Assembly (NCBI GenBank): GCA_050084515.1
Contig: CM114272.1
Span: 26,846,001-26,910,000 of the forward strand
DNA length: 64,000 bases
Source: Blasia pusilla
Taxonomy: Eukaryota; Marchantiophyta; Marchantiopsida; Blasiales
Direction: 5' to 3'
Under the pieces are notes generated by a model. That model had not been told where the DNA came from and made no database searches. It saw only the letters and a list, made by a program, of their open reading frames with translations. The position numbers and the translations under genes are program-made. Shown piece after piece: positions 12,101-21,670 of the stretch. Within the stretch, counting starts at the first letter, position 1. Each line of letters opens with the position of its first letter.

Positions 12101-13555
12101 TTGCATACATATACAAACCGGTTAACATTTTAAACGGGAAAGTGAGAATACCGAGTTGCATGGGCATCACGTGCATTGTCTATCAGTTCAGCAAGCCCTC
12201 CAAATATCCAAGACGAATGTGTCTGACCCAGAGTTTGAAGGTAGCTTGGATGCATCACTCCCCTACGCACTTGATGAACATTGACCCGGGCAGTTTCTGC
12301 ACAATTAGGAGCCAAATAGTACATCCAACTCCAATTTTACATATTATGTGTCTATATGCCACAAAAAGAAACAGGCAGAAGTGAGCTCTGGCCCTAGAAC
12401 TGATCATAGCATCTGGCACATTCAAAGTTGACAATCCCAAAAATATTTCAGACCAGGAAGGCACTAAAGACTACTGCACCAAATTCATTTATGAACATCA
12501 TGGGGAAGTTGACCATCTTGGGTGATGATGCCAAAATACCTCTTGTGGGTACAACACCCACTCCCCCAATTTTCCCTGCAAGAGCTCCTGCAACAATATA
12601 AAGATTTAGAAAGTGAAGTCATCCAAATGTCAAAAAAACGCCTAATATATCTGAAAGCATGGAAACTGTAAACAACCAACTACAGGTAAATCCTTGGCTA
12701 CAAACTCGATGTTGGACTGAATATTCAATGAAGCAATCATATTTCAAAATAGTCCTCTCCCATTGAACCTGTAGAACAAGACTCCTAAGAATAATACAAC
12801 ATCTTAATAATAATAATAAAAATAAAAATTGAAGCAAAAGTTCTTGAAAAATGAAACACAACTGCGTCAAACAGCTCCCAGATACTGACAGCATCAATGC
12901 GATTAGGAAAAGATCCACACCATGTCCCGTAGCAAGAGGATTGAGAACTCCTGTCTGTGCCGTGACATTGTCGTGACCATGGACAGGCTCACAAGTAGGA
13001 GGATTGACAAACTGAGCAGGAGCCTTGTTGCAAGTAAGCTTACGGTAGCAAACACGTACAGAACTTCTTTCATCTGGTGGACTTGCTGGCGGCTTTATAA
13101 GGAGCTCCCATCCATTCACGGGAATAAAAACCACCTGTGCCCCCAACAGAGAAATGAATTGAATAAAACTTGTCGTGTACACGTCGTGAAGCCAGCAATA
13201 TACGACTAAGAAGAAATCACTGCTGAATCAACTGAACAATTTGAGTTGTATAGCTCATGAAAAACTCCTTGAATCACAACTTTTCAACTGTGAACCCATT
13301 GAATTTCAAAAATATTGTCATTCCCATTTGGCTCAGTACATCTTGTCACGCGAAAGGGTCCACCTTATCACGTGAGTGGAGATACGTCAGAAATCTCTGC
13401 CATTCTTCACGCCGATCCAAGATGGGGTTGTAAGGATTGTTAGGAGGATTGTAGGGATACACATCAAAAGCAGGCAGATCTGCCAACTGATAGTATGCTG
13501 CGGGCACAACCTTGCTAAAGTTCAGTTTTTGAGGCCTGCGTGACAAGCGACACCA
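3164..13555 (-). CDS. MORC-family GHKL ATPase gene (ten exons identified, both ends incomplete)
   Basis: Exons in transcript order: 13555-13364, 13134-12921, 12587-12480, 12296-12152, 9794-9611, 8826-8725, 4608-4267, 3925-3842, 3658-3497, 3247-3164. All have AG and GT borders and the phases close at every junction, giving about 536 residues. ATPase motifs are SYLQTLGQTHSSWIFG with ELIDNARDA (Mg-binding Asn), IEDNGKGMN, IGHFGVGFK and TGSMRIGKDVVVLTQ. The S5-like part has EVPIVTYRK, GTHIFIYNLDQWG, AYLEVLFLDPRM, KRGNCGIFLYWRGRLIE and GRGVIGVIDV. MORC proteins are DNA-compacting ATPases that act in gene and transposon silencing in the nucleus. Neither the start codon exon nor the exons after 3164 (CW or coiled-coil part) were found. 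Two introns have swollen to 2.4 and 4.1 kb, with LTR and LINE insertions. Confidence 0.93.
4700..5896 (-). repeat. Inverted copy of the copia-B LTR family, 3' part, in a MORC intron
   Basis: Read on the minus strand, 5896-5850 (CTAGAGATATCTTAGG) and 5240-5125 (AACACCAAGCT and CCTCCCAGCAGAGA on the plus strand) match 2640-2680 and 2760-2870 of the plus-strand LTR. 5300-5690 is AT-rich filler with no recognised gene. The older copy was later split by the solo LTR at 5897. The lower limit is uncertain. Confidence 0.55.
5897..6583 (+). mobile_element. Solo copia-type LTR 1 with AGAA duplication
   Basis: The unit begins TGTTGAAATTTG and ends CAATCA, a TG...CA structure of 687 bp, flanked by AGAA at 5893-5896 and 6584-6587. 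It interrupts an older inverted LTR copy whose two halves rejoin across it. A near-identical unit lies at 10014-10696. GTATATATTG near 6113 is a likely TATA box. No internal domain remains, so this is a solo LTR left by LTR-LTR recombination. Confidence 0.8.
6584..6780 (-). repeat. Inverted copy of the copia-B LTR family, 5' part
   Basis: The reverse complement of 6780-6590 follows 2440-2640 of the plus-strand LTR (for example AGAAGTCAGCTAGGA and CCCTGCCCTGATCTAGTA), then the match is broken by the solo LTR and resumes at 5896. Confidence 0.7.
6767..7018 (-). other. Unassigned open frame of 83 codons within a MORC intron
   Basis: I do not recognise this frame. Its composition looks more protein-like than most chance frames here (for example ASIEQRKDNAHVLLCKTW and DLDIHWTIEWSFGLELRQ). 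The MORC exons on either side (8826-8725 and 4608-4267) join in phase without it, so it is not needed by the MORC reading. It could be an alternative exon, a remnant of an inserted gene, or chance. Confidence 0.25.
7019..8724. other. MORC intron sequence, nothing recognised
   Basis: AT-rich intronic sequence. A short irregular repeat of TGTGCTGGCCT lies at 8080-8190. No coding motif, RNA gene or transposon hallmark was seen on either strand. Confidence 0.4.
10014..10696 (+). mobile_element. Solo copia-type LTR 2 with CCCAC duplication
   Basis: This 683-bp TG...CA unit (TGTTGAAATTTG to TTTTCTCA) is homologous to solo LTR 1 along its length, including a TATA-like GTATATAATG near 10240. It has a perfect 5-bp target duplication, CCCAC at 10009-10013 and 10697-10701. 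It lies in the 3' UTR of a LINE, so it is younger than that LINE insertion. Confidence 0.9.
10807..12027 (-). CDS. LINE ORF2, C-terminal half of reverse transcriptase
   Basis: A 406-codon frame without stops. It begins in the palm/thumb part of a LINE reverse transcriptase (GMEVNLLKTKIIIFG), continues with VGEYIYLGVQL and LYASEVWGP, and ends with the zinc-finger-like C-terminal motif CRFCNSGLFDDEHHYLFDC (CCHC pattern of LINE ORF2). The catalytic FADD box would lie upstream of the truncation and is absent, so no activity is expected. The orientation is the same as the MORC gene that hosts it. Confidence 0.9.
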   Translation of the reverse strand: MSRTAHGLQLYLNALSSFCNKSGMEVNLLKTKIIIFGSQLPMAQRPHTFTFSQGLRREIIEIVGEYIYLGVQLKPNNQWRANGSRNKINAGLRGLHLLQSNCRRIELWHIPQKLHLFKALVIPATLYASEVWGPSSKAWPQGLEPPQKLFMRQSLGIRKTTPHDILLAEFGEVPMEIHAVKNLITFLQHLEDICEDDPNRLSARAYVVSKSSATLGAKNWYYDCMEWLMKWGISMGDLPTATHQDLAEQLHNNYIAMNWGRHQRLWESRGNSSHKNGERMRRYHTLMNNCRSMQQTSYISAPIPTKLRHTLARFRCGSTDLEIEKGKFSLKKREDRLCRFCNSGLFDDEHHYLFDCTFHDHIRLDFPDLFVHRAPRVLPFMARHNQTHRSWLGTIRLRLLNSCIVV

Positions 13556-13690
13556 TCCTAGAATCAGTCAGCAACTTACGCAGTATACGATAAGCACACC
13601 GTAAGAGAGTTCATGTGGAAGAAGCGAAGAGATCACAATTTCGTCTCCGAGATGGTCATTTCGAAAAGACCACTGGAATCCGCTCGTCGT
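13556..13690 (-). other. Possible 5' MORC coding sequence interrupted by TGA
   Basis: In the frame of the first identified MORC exon, a protein-like stretch runs from an acceptor-like CATTTAG near 13700 (DLTTSGFQWSF, then LGDEIVISSLLPHELSYG) to TGA 13570-13568, then continues without a break into the exon. A GTAAGT lies only 22 nt before the TTCTAG acceptor, too close to be an intron. This could be a mutated exon, 5' leader sequence, or an assembly error. Confidence 0.35.
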
Positions 13691-13699
13691 AAGATCGTC

Positions 13700-15260
13700 T
13701 AAATGAGATATTACATAAAAAATCTAGTTTGAATTTTGTCTCCATCATTATTAAACCAAAGTTGCTCACGGAGAACTTCGCGCTACTTTTAACTCGCTAA
13801 ATAAATTTCATATGTGTGATATCTAAGTCTGCCTAATATTATCAGTCCACTTAAAACTGAGAAAACGCGAAACCACATGAACATTACGAACGTCACGCTC
13901 ATTTACGAATTGAATAAAGGCATCGGAAAATTCCCACTAGCCTGAGACCTCACAGCTAGTGCAGGTCAGGAGCAAAGTCGCGCCTGACAAAATTCTGAAC
14001 TTTCCAAATTTTGCGACATCGCAATGTGAAAGGCACAGTTTACATTCTTTCCTATGGAAGACCAACTTTCGGTTCGCGTAACTCACAGTTTGATTGGTGA
14101 GTATTTCACAGCAATTTGTGAAATTAGAGCATAATCTTTAAAAAGGGAACCTACGTAGTCGAATCCTTCGGTCCCAAGACCTGTGGTGGGGAAGTATCGC
14201 CAACACAAGACAAAATATCCAGTAGCAGTTAAACCCCTCTCAGATACAAGAAAGGACAACAGTATGGATAAACAAATAACAGGGACTCTGCAAATCAATC
14301 ACGTTGCAAGAAAGACTCGGAATACGTACTGTCTGCTGGAAGAGAGTTCAAGTCAAGAGTCGCAGCAGACATTTTCACAACTTCACTCCCTGCGAGGTTT
14401 GGTGTTCGAAGTCAAGATTCGCAAAGAAATTCTCTCCTACTTTATAATTTTCAAAATGCCATGTTGCCATCATGCTGGGGCGATAAAATCACTCTCGTCG
14501 CATGTACTTTCGATCAATCACATGAACAGCCGGGAACTCGCTACAATTGGCAGCAAATTCAATCCTCGATCACTTATCAGTACTTAAACCTCCTCCACCC
14601 AGAAGACTACTCATCACATCAATGAAATCTCTCCTCGCCGCAGTCCAAATTCGGCTTTTTTCGAATCAGGAAACGCGCACATCCCGTCACGAATTCTCGT
14701 TAAACCCAGCAACCTCGAAAAACCCCATCGCAACTAGACGTTTTGTTACGGATGCCTTACGTACTGTGTAGCGTCGCCACTCATGATTGAATACTTAGGT
14801 ACAATGTACACACCAACAGCGCCACTAATCCCGTTTCCCTATCGCAGGAACCTACGATCCGAAATCCCCTCACCGCTTTTCAGCCGGAACTTCGAGCCAG
14901 GTTTGGAGCTGCGACCAGCACGGACGGGGAGAGTCCCGGGAGACGCGCCGAAAACGTTAGACAACTACAGTCTACTACTAGCGGGTTGACGGGAAATTTT
15001 TCTTTTTTAAATAACATCTAAAAATATAAAACTTTTTATATTTTTAGTTCTTTTTCAGTATTTTTAGAAAACTTTTAAAGATAGGTACTAGTAGGTAGCC
15101 ATGAAGAGATTAATAGTCATGTTACATACAAAATTTATTTTTTGTTGCCCATAGAGGGAGGAAACATTTTCTTGTTGCCTGTAAGATAGGAAACATTTTT
15201 TTTCTTGCCCGGCCGTCACACGTCAAGCAAAGAGGTGTTTGCAAATCAACAAGGCACTCT
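13700..15260. promoter_or_regulatory. Probable 5' leader and promoter region of the MORC gene
   Basis: No convincing coding exon was recognised. 14400-14990 is richer in C and G than its surroundings, as expected near a transcription start. A minus-strand ATG at 14784-14782 opens a short frame that could be a first exon ending at GTAAGG (14760), but its phase does not match the next exon. 15000-15200 is AT-rich. Confidence 0.3.
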
Positions 15261-15269
15261 CCAATAATA

Positions 15270-16200
15270 ATATGGATTGAGGATGAAGCTGAAGAGCATG
15301 TAGACTTTCGGTTCGGAGATCAAAATCTTGCGGAGGCTGTATCTTTGTTGTGGGTTATGATCTCAAGTTTAAATTTGTAGGGTACTTGGAGTTTGCCAAG
15401 GCGCACTACTACTGAAAATTTCAAGCGCAACTTAGTTCTAGAGAAGAAGTCGTGTAGTGTTGGAGATTCTGCTCTTGTACATTTGCGGATGGGAGATCAA
15501 AATCTTGCGGAGGTTGTATCTTTGTGGTGGGTTAAGATCTCAAGCTGAAATTTATACAATATTTGGAGTTTTTCAATGCGCACTACCCCTAAAAATTTCA
15601 AGCACAATGGAGTTTGAGAGAAGAAGTTGTGGGGTGTTGGAGATTCTGCTCTTGTACATTTGCGGATGGGAGATCAAAATCTTGCGGAGGCTGTAGCTTT
15701 GTGTTGGGTTGTGATCGCAATATGAAATTTACAGGGAACTTGGAGGTTTCCAAGGAAAACTGCTCCTCAAAATTTTAAGCACAATTGAGTTTTAGAGAAT
15801 AAGTTGTGTGGTGTTGGAGATTCTACTCTTGTAGATTTGCGAGTCGGAGATTAGAATTTTGCGGAGGCTGTATCTTTGTGATGAGTTGCGATCGCAAGCT
15901 TAAATTTTCAAAGAGCTTTTAGGTTTCTAAGGCGCACTACTCCTAAAAATTTCAAGCACAACCAAGTTCTAAAGAAGAAGTTGTGTGGTGTTGGAGATTC
16001 TGCTCTTGTTGATTTACGGATCGGAGATTAGAATCTTGCAAAGGTTGTATCTTTGTGGTGGGTTGTGATCTCAAGTTGAAATTTGCAAGATACTTGGAAG
16101 TTGCCAAGCCGCACTACTTTTGAAATTTTCAAACACACGAAAGTTTCAAAGAAGAAGTTGTGTGGTGTGGGAGTTTCTACTCTTCTCGATTTGAGAATTA
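15270..16200. repeat. Tandem satellite, 177-bp unit, five copies
   Basis: The landmark GGAGAT(C/T)A(A/G)AAT starts at 15315, 15492, 15669, 15846 and 16023, giving exactly 177 bp each time. Units share TGTTGGAGATTCTGCTCTTG, TGCGGAGGCTGTATCTTTG and AAAATTTCAAGCACAA with scattered substitutions and no obvious indels. The array is short and joins LINE sequence on its right. Confidence 0.92.
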
Positions 16201-17230
16201 GAGGTCGTGCAATATCTGGGATGGACTGAACTCCATTTCATGATGACTACTCAAGATGACATTCTGAATCTGGTACAAGTTGTCGCGAACCTCATGACCA
16301 AACAAGTGCCAAGCGGAACATCGGAACATTAGCGGGCTCACGCTAAGATGGTTTGCGCGTTGGAGTAGTCTCAAAGAGGAGACAAGAGACGAGACGCGAG
16401 CGAGGAGTCGCGTTTCAGATGTTATGGTCGCGACCGAGAAACCTGGACCAAACGCGGAATGAGACTTGAAAGAAGTCGAGTCTAGGAAGTGGGTTGCCAA
16501 AGGAAAGATCCGGATTTGGAACGCCACTAGCGTTTAAGAGTTTCCGACTGTATTTATGGCCATAACTTTTAGCGCCAAGATGCGTTTGGATCAAATAAGG
16601 GTGCGTTGGAAAGCTTATGGAGAGCCGGTCCAAACACACCAAAGATAACTGCAAACGCATAAGCAGCGGCTAAGAAAAAACCCGAAAATGATTGTAAGCG
16701 GAGTCGGTTGAGGGCCACAATGAAGGGTCCGACCCTCTTTTTCCAAAGGGGAGGGGTTATTGGAGAACCCCAGAAGTACTAGTAAGGGGGGAAGTCTCCG
16801 AGAGTGCTTGGGACTCAAACCCCACTTTGGGCGCCGCGAGACGGCTCAAGGGCATGGAACGGAACGCGAGTTTGGGAGTTGGGTTGGAAAACCTGCACCA
16901 AGTCCATTGAGGCGATTTTAGACATCCCTCTTGGATTTCACGCCGTGACTCAATCACTTGGGTCTCGGTTCAGAACTCACCCAAGGACCGTTGAACAGTT
17001 GGGATCGCTAGGCGCGCAAGTGCCGTTTCAGATCCCTGGACTAACCAGGAAGTCTGTTCCAAGTCTTGAAGGACTTGCCATGTTTTGGGAACTAGGAACT
17101 AAGGAAGGTTGAGCTTGATGAGACGCCGAGTTGAGGACTCGGTGGGTTGGAACGCTGGTTGGCCCAGACCCGACTAACGAGACTGCGTGTTTGGGTGCAG
17201 ATCGGCGATGAGTTTGTGACCTACTTAACG
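16200..17230 (+). other. Probable 5' region of the second LINE
   Basis: This stretch sits between the 177-bp satellite and a recognisable LINE ORF1. It has several short frames (for example ATGATGACTACTCAAGATGAC near 16238) but no motif I can name. It is most simply the LINE 5' leader. Unlike the neighbouring AT-rich sequence, it is rich in CG-containing words. Confidence 0.35.
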
Positions 17231-17252
17231 TACGCTTCCGCAACACTAAAGA

Positions 17253-17990
17253 TTGACGTTCAAGAAGAGTAGGGGCGCGACACAAGTGGTCTTGCATGAA
17301 TTCAAAGATCTTCGACAAGAATTCAAGGCACAAACTTCTCAATTGAACCTTGCACATATTCAAATCAGAGAGTTGAAGGCAATGCAAGAGGTCTTGAAGA
17401 ATATGATGAAAGATAGTTCTATTGTGATGATGAATCTTTCCAAATATGTTGCCGATGTTCAAGAGAAGCATGATCATAAGCTACAATGCCCAATAGTTCA
17501 GGATTGCATGAGTTTGTTGAAAGTTTGGAAGTGAAAATGAAATCTTATGTTGAAGCTACAAAGGTGGCTCACATCTCTTTTTGTCAAGGACAAGAGATAG
17601 AAAAGGATAACCAATTTACGCATAGAAACAAGGTGAGACTCTCAGGATTCCCGAAAATATAAAGTGAGGAGGTGAAGAATGTTGTCACCAAGTTCTTGGT
17701 TGATACACTTCATGTTCACCACCCGGACTTGGTTCAAGCTTTTCGCACGAGAAAAAGGGCATATAGCCTCGTGCTATTCTAGTTAAGTTTGTTGATCAAA
17801 CTCAATGTGATACCACTATGGCTAACAAGGCCAATCTCAAAGGAAGGAGGATATGGTTGGATCTTGATCTCGCACCTCTACAAGTTGAAGCTAGGAGGAA
17901 AGAGCTTGCAAAGGTCAAAGAGGCTCAAGAAGAAAGTTTTATTGCTTTTGAACACAACGGTTGAGTAATTGTTACTCAAAGAAAGAGAGA
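17253..17990 (+). pseudogene. LINE ORF1 (L1-type RNA-binding protein), broken
   Basis: The N-terminal part (17253-17534) is helical and rich in Gln, Lys and Glu (ELKAMQEVLKNMMKDSS, then KYVADVQEKHDHK), typical of the ORF1 coiled coil. After a frameshift near 17530 comes the RRM-like start NKVRLSGFPENIK, then TKFLVDTLHVHHPDLVQAF, then RRIWLDLDLAPLQVEARRK, the conserved C-terminal domain. Stops and frameshifts break it at least three times. It is the ORF1 of the LINE whose ORF2 resumes at 26.2 kb. Confidence 0.72.
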
Positions 17991-18019
17991 CTTACAACAT
18001 AGCAATCCAAGAATCTGAG

Positions 18020-18146
18020 AGTCTTGATGTGGAACATACGAGGCCTTACAACAACAAAGTACGTTAGTGCTCTATCAGTTTGGGAGACGGCGGACATCAT
18101 TAATATAATGGAGACTTGGGAACATGAGAGTAAACCCTTGCATCTA
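18020..18146 (+). pseudogene. LINE ORF2 start (endonuclease N-terminus), cut by gypsy element 1
   Basis: The frame reads LMWNIRGLTTTKYVSAL and ADIINIMETWEHES, the first strand and catalytic-Glu strand of an L1 endonuclease. LINE homology ends at about 18146 where a gypsy LTR begins. The rest of the endonuclease resumes beyond 26.19 kb on the same strand, with about 100 codons missing. Confidence 0.75.
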
Positions 18147-18660
18147 TCACGACTGTTAGGATAGATCGGTGGGATCTAGCATAGCGTCTGCACGAGTAGT
18201 GGAGGGCAGGCCCAGGAGGTCGAGGATGACCTATTGAGGCCCCGAAAAACCTGAGGGAGCAGGTTTCCCTTTCGTTTCGGCTCATTTGGAGCCATATATA
18301 GAAACTTACTATTTTAGGAAAGTTTCCATATTGTGGGTAGTTGACTTTCCACTTTGGGAAGTGGCCTTGACCTGCTACAGTAGGTCAAGAGCCAAGGAGA
18401 TGACTTGCGAGCATAGGTTACAGTTGAGAACGCTTGGGAGAGGGAAGGGGGTATACCTCCAAGAGAGAGAGCTTGAGAGCTCATTCTCTCTTTGTTGAAC
18501 CTCTTGGCATAAGGCGGCGGAGCTATGGTCCCTTGCCTTGTGAGTGTAACCCTAGCGTCTCATTAGGAGAGTGGGTTTGGTTTGACATGAGAGAGAGAGT
18601 GCACATCTTTGAGAGCTATGGTGTGAGATGGTGTAGAGAGAGATTGGATCTTACTTTACA
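18147..18660 (+). repeat. 5' LTR of gypsy element 1 (left end truncated)
   Basis: TTAGGATAGATCG to GATCTTACTTTACA matches 60968-61475 of element 2 over about 500 bp, including TTTCGTTTCGGCTCATTTGG, AGCATAGGTTAC and CTCATTAGGAGAGTGGGTTT. The right end CA at 18659-18660 fits an LTR terminus. The first 130-150 bp seen in the element 2 LTR are missing. A TATATA lies at about 18295-18300. Confidence 0.75.
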
Positions 18661-20190
18661 AAGAGAGAATGAGAGAGTGAGAGAGCTTCATGGGGGAGCT
18701 CTCTAGTCACTTGCTGTTTTTGCAACTTGGGGACCGTGTTCCCCATTCAATGGCTCATGGGAGTGCTCATCGGAGCAAGGGCTACTTTGATTGTTCTTTG
18801 CATTTGCCAATTTTTTCAAGTAGAAGAGTGGCGCGCGGAAGCACTGCCCAATTTTTGATAGGGATGGATTATGGGGGCAGGTTGCCCCATGCTAGCGCTC
18901 TCGAGAGCACCATGTAGCTTTTTGATTTCTAGTTTTACAAGTTTTACATTTTTGTTGGGAGAAATCAGCACGGAAGCGCTGCCAAATTTTGTGTAGGAGA
19001 AAGAGACATTGGGCTTTACGACAGTCCTTGTTAGTTTTTACTGGAATGTTTGATTCTAAATATTTTTTAACATTGTTGTAGATTGTGAAGTTGTGCACAC
19101 TGTGCAACAAACAATCCGCAATTTGGAGTTGTGAGCAAAAATTTATGGTCAATCTTGCAAAATTGCCATTGCTAAGCGATTTTTAAGGTTAAATTGTTCA
19201 AATCCTAAACCAGCCGCCACGCCGCCGGCGGCCGTCACCATCATAGTCACCATCAATGTCAATGGTCAACCGTGACTGGTCGGTCGTCACCATCAATGGT
19301 CAACGGTCCACCGTCTGTTGTCCACCCTTTGGTTGCCATTATAGAGTGGAGGGTCTTCCACGACGTTCATTGATTCTCTTACTAGCGTCGCCACCATGTA
19401 CTTTGTTTTGGCCGCCCCCGTCATCGCACTTTTGTCATCAACTAGTGATGGCAGATGACCTCCGCTATGGTGTTTGAGTTTTGATTTCATGCTGCTATGT
19501 TGTGATTGGTAGCCGCTCGACGATGATCGATTACTGTGTCGTGATACCCGTAGCCGCAACGCACCGCCGATTGTTGCGTCGTGCCGCTCATGGCCGCACC
19601 ACACCATCTCAATCGTAGAACCGCTCCTTCACTAAGGAGCAAAGAGTGTGAATTGCTAATTGAGGAGGGTATGTCGCCGAGTGCCACACCCCATTCCTGA
19701 TGTCGTGTTGTTTATAGCCGTTCCGTGCCGCCAGTGCCGCACTGGACCGCTCGACCTCCACTGCACATCAAGAAGGTTGAGCAACGTAAGTACGAGAGGA
19801 GTACGACTTGCTGATTGGAGGAGTTGTCTTCATGACCAAGTTGGGGTCGAGATTTGCAGTTGCTGAGGAGCGACATCGACATGTGTTCAAGTTACCCATT
19901 CTGGTCCTTTACCCTGCACGTGTGAGGGATTCTAGGATTTTGGTAGTTATTTGGGGATATTTGGTTGTGTGGATGCTGAGAGCATCATTCATGAGTGTGG
20001 TTTAGGGGACATAGATTGTGTGGGATATCCGGAGTTGAGGGTAGGTTGTCGATGAGATGATAGCCTGGTCGATTTGCCGCACCAGGCCGCGTGTTGCCGC
20101 ACGTTACACGTCTCGGGAAGAGAGAGTGTAGATCGAGTACCGCATGTTTGGGATGAGTGATTGAGGGATTACTCACGAGGTTGAGAGTGA
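18661..20190 (+). other. Leader between LTR and gag of gypsy element 1
   Basis: An untranslated-type leader of about 1.5 kb. A repeated GTCACCATCAATG(G/T)TCAA word occurs at 19240-19310. No standard tRNA-Met primer site (TGGTATCAGAGC) follows the LTR, so the primer is unknown. A purine-rich GAGAGAATGAGAGAGTGAGAG stretch follows the LTR. Confidence 0.4.
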
Positions 20191-21520
20191 TTGGGTGAGA
20201 GGGGCACAAGGGTCATCACGGCATCCGTTCGGGACTTTGAGAGGCGAGGTGGTGAACCCGAGAGTAGCTCTAGAGATTTTACGCGGTGTGGCGCGAGGTT
20301 GCAAGGGTCTCCACGTGAGGGACCACCTCGACCTCCTTCTGTGTCATCGTCAGATGAGGGGGAGGATGTAGAGGAGTTTGTGAGCACATTGCCACACATT
20401 CTGAGTGGTCCTACTAGTTGGGCGTACGAGAGGGACGATCCAGATAGAGGACCGCGTAGGTTCTCTACCTGGGTCGTCAATAGGCACGATTTCATAGCAA
20501 AGTTTAGGAGTTGGTGCGACTCCCAACAGGCCAGGAACTCTAGAGAGTTGAACCCGTTTACAGCATGGAACGGTATGTTCCAGCATTTAGAGGGGGCGTT
20601 CATGGACGATTACCATGAGTTCTCTCAGAGATATGCACGTGAGATCAAGGCATGGAGGCTCTACTATGACCCACATTATGGTTCATGGACGGAGCCGTTC
20701 CCAGATGAGGAGGAGGAGTCAAGAGAGGCTACTTCCTCTTCCACTAGTGACGTTTCACTAGTGACTTCACTCGCACTAGAGCAGTTGCACCGTCTAGTCT
20801 TGTTCGTCCCAAGTTTAACCCTGTAGTTGAGTTCTTTGCTGAGTTGAGGGCGAGCTATCAGGGGGTACCGACAAAGAAGTTGCGGAGCATCCACGACTTC
20901 CATAGACGCCCAGGTGAGAGTTTGAGTGAGGCTTACACTCGCTTGCGCCAGTTGATCAATGTCACTCAAGGGGTGATAGAGGCTCGGGCTATCCAGTCAT
21001 GGTACGCGATGCTGGAGCGGACCTTACGGACACGTGTGCGGGAGGGGGTCCTTCTTATGAACACCTTCCCTATGTTGAGAGATGTTTTTAGGACCGTCGA
21101 GAACATTGAGCGCAACATGGCGGAGGAGAGCGTAGCCACCATGGGTTCTCGGCGAGGGCAGTCAACATTGGCGGCACCACCTGTGCAGCAACGTGGACTC
21201 CGAGATAGGTTGATTGTGGCACCACGAGCTCGGGGAGGATACCGGGAGGCCGTGCCACAAAGACCTGCGCCTTCATATGCGGCTCAACAACATCCGCCTA
21301 CTATTACGTGTTGGTCATGTGGTGGAGCCCATCATCAGCGCGATTGCACTCGTCAAGGTCATGGAAGTGTGTCTCAGCATGGAGGAGGAGATGGTGTTGC
21401 ACCATGAGGTTATCAGTGTGACTATTGTCAGAGATATGGTCATACTTGCGCCAGGTATTTCAGTTTACATCTTGAGTTACGTCTGGACCGAGGGCCAAAG
21501 AGGGCACCAGAGCAAGTAGC
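20191..21520 (+). pseudogene. gag capsid/nucleocapsid of gypsy element 1
   Basis: The first part (20191-20775) includes FVSTLPHIL, AFMDDYHEFSQRYAREIK and an acidic segment. A frameshift near 20775 moves to the frame of PVVEFFAELRASYQG and FHRRPGESLSEAYTRLRQL, the retrotransposon gag core. It ends with a zinc knuckle, CWSCGGAHHQRDC, and after another shift a second Cys/His motif, CDYCQRYGHTC. Gag packages element RNA into virus-like particles. The first frame has no ATG. Confidence 0.8.
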
Positions 21521-21670
21521 CGGTTCGGGTGGGCCTAGAGATCGTGCACCAGGTGGTCCATTGGGGGACAAGGATCAGGAGTTGCCCGACAAGATGGTGG
21601 AGCTGCCCATGGAGGAGGTAGAGTACCACCACCTAGACGCGTCGAGGGAGACGTCAGACGTGAGGCAGAG

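Noticed and set aside
12619-13182. 187-codon frame taken as one exon
   Set aside because: Only 13134-12921 carries conserved sequence. The rest lies beyond consensus splice sites, which are supported by phase with the next exon at 12587.
13571-13592. A 22-nt intron (GTAAGT...TTCTAG) joining upstream MORC sequence
   Set aside because: Too short for a spliceosomal intron in plants, and removing it would shift the frame.
15457-15696. Protein frame with repeated CGWEIKILRRL
   Set aside because: Artefact of the 177-bp satellite being a multiple of three.
20169-20603. Minus-strand frame across gag
   Set aside because: Shadow of the gag coding sequence on the plus strand.
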